Below, piece by piece: positions 59,391 through 64,000 of a stretch of DNA of 64,000 nucleotides. The DNA lies in the NCBI GenBank assembly GCA_030694935.1, contig JAUYUA010000045.1, positions 62,001 through 126,000 on the forward strand. The letters run 5' to 3'. The stretch's first letter is position 1. The number at the start of each line of letters is the position of its first letter. The notes under the pieces are model-generated. The model saw only the letters and a program-made list of their open reading frames with translations, had not been told where the DNA came from and did not search any database. This DNA is from Lutibacter sp. (lineage in GTDB: Bacteria > Bacteroidota > Bacteroidia > Flavobacteriales > Flavobacteriaceae). The translations under genes and the position numbers were made by a program.

Positions 59391-61835
59391 ATGAAAAAAA
59401 TACTTTTATTATGCAGTCTGCTCATTTCATTGACTGTTTCTGCACAACTTCCTGCAAATGACAATCCAAAAACCGGTGTAATTACCGGAAAAGTGATTGA
59501 TGAAACCACAAAACAAGCAATGCCTTATGTGAGCATTGTTGTTAAAGATGCCAGCAAAAAATCTACTACTGGCGGAATCACTGATGATAGTGGAAATTTT
59601 ACCATCAAACAAATTCCTGAGGGTGAAAATAATGTTGAAATTCAATTTATTGGTTATAAAACCGAAACCAAAAAAATAAACATTACCCGAACAAACACCA
59701 ACATTAATTTAGGGATCATTGCATTAAAAGAAGAAGCCGCGCAATTAGAAGAAATAGTTGTTGTGGCAGAAACTTCAACAGTGACGCAAAAAATTGACAG
59801 AAAAGTGATCAATGTAGGAAAGGATTTAACGTCTGCAGGAGCAACAGCATCAGAATTATTAAATAATGTCCAATCTGTTTCAGTAGATAGTCAAACCGGT
59901 AATTTAAGCTTAAGAGGCAACGAAAATGTGCGTGTTTTGGTTGACGGAAAACCTTCAAATATTGATACGGCGCAACTGCTCAAACAAATTCCGTCAACAT
60001 CCATTAAAAGCATTGAGTTAATTACCAATCCTTCGGCCAAATATAACCCGGAAGGGATGAGTGGCATCATTAACATCGTATTGCACAAAAATTCTAATTT
60101 AGGCTTTAACGCAACCGTTAACACAGGAATAACTTCTGGCGTAAATAACCGATTTAACGGCTCCTTGGATATGAATTTTAAAACCGGAAAAGTGAATTTC
60201 TTTTCAAATTACGGCGTTAAGGACGGTAAAAGCAAAAATTACGGAAAAGTTGCCAGAGACGATAACAATGCCGTCCAAAACTTTTTGTTTGTGGATGACG
60301 GCACTTCACATCTGCTAAAACTGGGCGCAGATGTGTATATAAATGACAAAAACACTTTTTCTTTTTATACTACCCAAAACATTGCAAACCAACTATTTAA
60401 TGGAAGCACTTTGGTTGCTTATAGCAATGTTATGGCCAGTAACAGTTTAATGTTTGTAGACTCGGAAGACAACGCTCAAGCCTATAATTTAAATTATACC
60501 TTAGATTTTGAAAAAAAGGAACACAAATTAGAATTGGAAGGCAATTTTTCAAACTCCGAAAGTCCGGAAGATGCCTTGTACAATGATATTATCCATCCAA
60601 ATGATTTGACCACAAATTACAATGATAAAGTTGATAACGACCGAAAAACAAACTTGATTAATTTGGATTACACCAACCCTTTATCAGAAAAATCTAAGCT
60701 TGAGCTAGGTTTGGAAGCAAGATTAGAGGATACCAAAAATAATAATGTTACCAACCAACACGAATTTGTTTACGACAATAACGGCAATTTAATCGATGAT
60801 GGAAATGGTTGGTATGAAACCTCGCCAAAAGGCAATTCCTCCTTTGAATATGACCGAAAAATTTATTCAGGTTACGCAAATTACAACCAGACTTTCAACA
60901 AATTGGCCATACAACTTGGGGCGCGCCTAGAGCAATATGAAGTAAATGGCACTTTTGTTAAAAATACAGAAACTGCTATTTATAAAGATGAAATATTTAC
61001 GGTGTATCCTTCCGCATTTTTTACTTATAATGCCAACGATAAGAATCAATTTCAACTAAGTTACAGCCGCAGGGTCGACCGTCCGTCAATTAGCCAGGTA
61101 AATCCTATTAGAGAATGGAGTACGCCAACAATCACTTCTGTAGGAAACCCGAATCTAAAACCGCAATTCACCAATTCTTACGAGTTGAACTATACGCGTC
61201 AATACAAAGATGGTTCTGTTACTTTTGGAACATTTTACAGAAGGGTGAACGACAATATTACAAGAATCCTGAATGCTGATCCTTTGGATGAAGACAAAGT
61301 GGAAATGTCTTACACAAATACAGAAAGCAACAACAGATATGGTGTTGAATTATCGAGCAATCACAAATTGGCAAATTGGTGGAAAGTGAACGCAAGTTTC
61401 GACTTATATACCCAAAAAGAAAGCGGAATTGCCAACGGAGATCAACTTGAAGTTACCAACAATTCATATAATTTTAGGGTAAATAACAATTTTACAGCCA
61501 CCAAAAACCTTCGTTTTCAATTGTTTGGGATGTACAGAGGCGGAGGAGAATCTATCCAATTTAAAATTGATCCAATGTGGATGATAAATACCGGTGCCAG
61601 TTTAAATGTACTTGAAGGAAAAGGAACCATCAGCCTAAGGGTTAACGATATTTTTGAGGGAATGAAATTCACATTTGAATCGGAAAATCCTTATCCGCAA
61701 TCCGGTCAGTTTAACTGGGAAAGCAGAACAGCCTATGTTGGATTTATGTACAAATTTGGCGGCGGAAAAAATAGCGCGAAAATCCGTAAAACAAGAGACA
61801 GCAATGAAACGCAAGGCAGTGGCGGATTTATGTAA
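59391..61835 (+). CDS. TonB-dependent receptor / outer membrane beta-barrel family protein with carboxypeptidase-like N-terminal domain
   Basis: GKVIDETTKQAMPYVSIVVKD, plug EVVVVAETSTVTQKIDRKVINVGKDLTSAGATASELLNNVQSVSVD. Confidence 0.93.
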   Translation: MKKILLLCSLLISLTVSAQLPANDNPKTGVITGKVIDETTKQAMPYVSIVVKDASKKSTTGGITDDSGNFTIKQIPEGENNVEIQFIGYKTETKKINITRTNTNINLGIIALKEEAAQLEEIVVVAETSTVTQKIDRKVINVGKDLTSAGATASELLNNVQSVSVDSQTGNLSLRGNENVRVLVDGKPSNIDTAQLLKQIPSTSIKSIELITNPSAKYNPEGMSGIINIVLHKNSNLGFNATVNTGITSGVNNRFNGSLDMNFKTGKVNFFSNYGVKDGKSKNYGKVARDDNNAVQNFLFVDDGTSHLLKLGADVYINDKNTFSFYTTQNIANQLFNGSTLVAYSNVMASNSLMFVDSEDNAQAYNLNYTLDFEKKEHKLELEGNFSNSESPEDALYNDIIHPNDLTTNYNDKVDNDRKTNLINLDYTNPLSEKSKLELGLEARLEDTKNNNVTNQHEFVYDNNGNLIDDGNGWYETSPKGNSSFEYDRKIYSGYANYNQTFNKLAIQLGARLEQYEVNGTFVKNTETAIYKDEIFTVYPSAFFTYNANDKNQFQLSYSRRVDRPSISQVNPIREWSTPTITSVGNPNLKPQFTNSYELNYTRQYKDGSVTFGTFYRRVNDNITRILNADPLDEDKVEMSYTNTESNNRYGVELSSNHKLANWWKVNASFDLYTQKESGIANGDQLEVTNNSYNFRVNNNFTATKNLRFQLFGMYRGGGESIQFKIDPMWMINTGASLNVLEGKGTISLRVNDIFEGMKFTFESENPYPQSGQFNWESRTAYVGFMYKFGGGKNSAKIRKTRDSNETQGSGGFM

Positions 61836-62008
61836 AAAACTTTGTGAATTTGTTTACATTTAATTAACTATCCTTTAACAAGTTAAACACGTTAAAGCCT
61901 TAAATTTGCAATGTTAATATTACAATTAAAGAAGGCATGCAAATGCTGTAAAAATATAAAAGAATATTTATAATTATTTGAATTAGTTAATTGATAGTCT
62001 TTTTGATA

Positions 62009-62040
62009 AAGCCTCTAAACTTGCGTTTTAGAGGCTTTTG
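62009..62040 (+). terminator. Intrinsic terminator
   Basis: AAGCCTCTAAA / TTTAGAGGCTT perfect 11-bp arms then TT-rich. Confidence 0.8.
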
Positions 62041-62155
62041 ATTTTATCCTATCCCCAACCCTTTCCCAAGGAAAGGGAGTTTGATTAGTTATAATAATTG
62101 CATATTTTTTCAGATTGAACTTCCGACTTCGGTCTTCCGACTTCGGACTAGAATA

Positions 62156-63453
62156 TAGGTGGGTTCTAAAAATTGATTTTTTTGAATTTTCCATAAAACA
62201 AAACCCATTGGTTTTATAGAAACTATTTTTTTTTAGATAAATCTAAATATATTTTTGACTTGACATCTCTAAAAATTCATTTTTAGATAATTATTTATTT
62301 GATTATTAGTGTTTTATAGTTAAAATATTTAACCTAACTACTTGTTCATATCGGAATAAATTGTAGGTTAAATTGATTAATCCAATTATTCCAGTTGCTC
62401 TTACGATTCCTATTGATTTCAGTTTTAACCCGTTCATACTTTGTTCCATAAACCCAAAGATGTGTTCAACTCTAGCTCTTGTTCTTGATTTTTCGGTATT
62501 GCTTTTCTTTTGTTCTTCAGTTAATGGGTTGTTTCTATATCCTTTCTCGTGAACTTTATTTATCATTTTATGTTTTGCAATTGTTTCTTCTTGATTTTCT
62601 CCAGTATAAGCACTGTCTGCATACAGTTCTTGATCTTCATCTTTTTCGTCTAACAAGTCCTCAGTGGCCTGAGAGTCGTGAACCGAAGCACTCGTTACAA
62701 CAAAAGTGTTGATGAATTTGCTTTTTGTATCCACTTTTGCGTGGTTTTTATAGCCATAAAAATTCTCGTTATTTTTTTTTGTCCAACGAGCATCAATATC
62801 TTTGTGTGATTTTTTGTGGGGTTTGTCGTTCCATAAATCATTGCCTTCTCCCTTTTTTATCTTATCATTTTCCTCACGAGTATTGCGTTGGCGTGGTGCA
62901 ATTGTAAAACTGGCATCTATCATTTGACCCTCGTTTAATATCAACTCTTTGGTTTCTAAAAAACTTTTAAATTGTGTAAATAAATCTTCTATAAGACCTG
63001 ATTTTGTTAGGCTCTCTCTAAATGCCCAAACGGTTTTTTCGTCTGGAATTTTGTCTCCGGTATCTAACCCTAAAAAGTTTTTAAAACTTGTTCTGTCCAA
63101 TATTTGGTACTCTACTTGCTTATCTCCAAGTCCATAATATCGTTGTAAAATCAAGATTTTGAACATCAAAACTACATCAAATGGTTTTGCTCCTGCATTA
63201 TTTTTCTTGGTTGTATTTATAAGTTTGCTCTCTAATAACAATCTAAACATCTCAAAATCAATAACATTACTAATTTTATCTAACGGATTGCCAATTTCCG
63301 ACAATTTTTCAGCAGAAAATTGCTCGTCAAACAATGATTTCTTTCCTGTTGATTTGTATATTTGTTTGCTCATACTTTTATCTGTGCTTTTGAAGCAATG
63401 AATATACGTATAATTACTTGAAAATCAAATTTTTAATTTATAGAACTCCCCTA
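62156..63453 (-). mobile_element. IS5-family insertion sequence
   Basis: Transposase flanked by imperfect inverted ends TAGGTGGGTTCTAAAAATTGA... / TAGGGGAGTTCTATAAATTAA... (right end read on minus strand). Confidence 0.75.
62306..63373 (-). CDS. IS5 family transposase
   Basis: MIDASFTIAPRQRNTREENDKI, YGYKNHAKVDTKSKFINTFVVTSASVHDSQ, YADSAYTG, RTRARVEHIFGF. Confidence 0.95.
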   Translation of the reverse strand: MSKQIYKSTGKKSLFDEQFSAEKLSEIGNPLDKISNVIDFEMFRLLLESKLINTTKKNNAGAKPFDVVLMFKILILQRYYGLGDKQVEYQILDRTSFKNFLGLDTGDKIPDEKTVWAFRESLTKSGLIEDLFTQFKSFLETKELILNEGQMIDASFTIAPRQRNTREENDKIKKGEGNDLWNDKPHKKSHKDIDARWTKKNNENFYGYKNHAKVDTKSKFINTFVVTSASVHDSQATEDLLDEKDEDQELYADSAYTGENQEETIAKHKMINKVHEKGYRNNPLTEEQKKSNTEKSRTRARVEHIFGFMEQSMNGLKLKSIGIVRATGIIGLINLTYNLFRYEQVVRLNILTIKH

Positions 63454-63678
63454 AAGAACATTCCGTTAGTTCTCAACAACTTTCTTATGGGATTACGTTA
63501 GTTCGGGACAGGTTGCCGCAGTCGCCATACCGAAATAAATTCGGCACAGGCTATCTTTTCTAGCCGTTGCTCCATCGCAATGACGGGGGTTTTAATGAGC
63601 ATTACATTAGTTCAGATCAGTATAATACATTTTTATGGATAATGATAGCAACGACAGCAGATTTCGAAGCGCGGGTGA

Positions 63679-64000
63679 TTAATTTTTAAACAATAGTCTT
63701 TGAATAACTATTTTTGGGGATAAATATTCATCAAAATATTGTTTTGAATTTTTCTCTAACTTAGTTTTAAAATTTTCATCTGATAGAACTAAATTAATTT
63801 TGGATGCGACATCTTCATTAGAATCAATATTTAATGCATGGAAATTATCTTTTAATTCCGCTGGAAGGGTATTATAATGATGTGTAGTAATGATTGCCTT
63901 TCCCAAAGCTAAAAACTCCCCTAGTTTCCATCCATGACAGGACAATACTGCCGGTGTATTAAACGCAATTGATGACAATATTATTTTATTTAAATATTCT
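63679..64000 (-). CDS. Glycosyltransferase C-terminal part, gene runs off the window
   Basis: FNTPAVLSCHGWKLGEFLALGKAIITTHHYNTLPAELKDN; frame remains open to the window edge. Confidence 0.75.
   Translation of the reverse strand, partial: EYLNKIILSSIAFNTPAVLSCHGWKLGEFLALGKAIITTHHYNTLPAELKDNFHALNIDSNEDVASKINLVLSDENFKTKLEKNSKQYFDEYLSPKIVIQRLLFKN

Noticed and set aside
43352-61835. The two TonB-dependent receptors as SusC/SusD polysaccharide-utilisation loci
   Set aside because: No SusD-like partner or carbohydrate-active enzymes adjacent to either receptor.

Overview
AT-rich Bacteroidota (Flavobacteriia-like) chromosomal window with about 58 protein-coding genes and no tRNA or rRNA genes that I could recognise. 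Most is conserved housekeeping content: molybdo-hydroxylase/XdhC/MocA-like, pyrE, birA, rsfS-ftsH-LUD-cdsA-psd-ACBP, DUF349, aroE, two tandem DUF368, TPR, pyrR-pyrB, rnz, DUF2339/DUF3999, Dus, cbpAM, ABC exporter, a small stress-type gene group, two TonB-dependent receptors, an IS5-family element and a truncated glycosyltransferase. The most interesting part is about 22.2-31.7 kb. It holds three paralogous secreted ~180-190 aa proteins plus a fourth short one, a 908 aa Ig/beta-barrel/carboxypeptidase-regulatory-like outer-membrane protein, a 260 aa Ig-like periplasmic protein, a pseudo-receiver+Hpt protein, a LytTR response regulator, an orphan histidine kinase and a CheY-like receiver. I read it as a candidate chaperone/usher-like surface-fibre system under phosphorelay control. 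Upstream of one subunit gene are three ACCATTTGT-type direct repeats at exact 21-bp spacing, the geometry expected for LytTR binding sites. Other accessory content: an RloA/RloB (AbiL-like) defence pair next to a KilA-N gene remnant, a HigBA toxin-antitoxin module with a readable promoter/operator, a J-domain-like gene broken at an A13 homopolymer, a membrane-bound wHTH-like regulator, and several families of intergenic palindromic or MITE-like repeats. All family calls come from reading the protein sequences; no searches were run.
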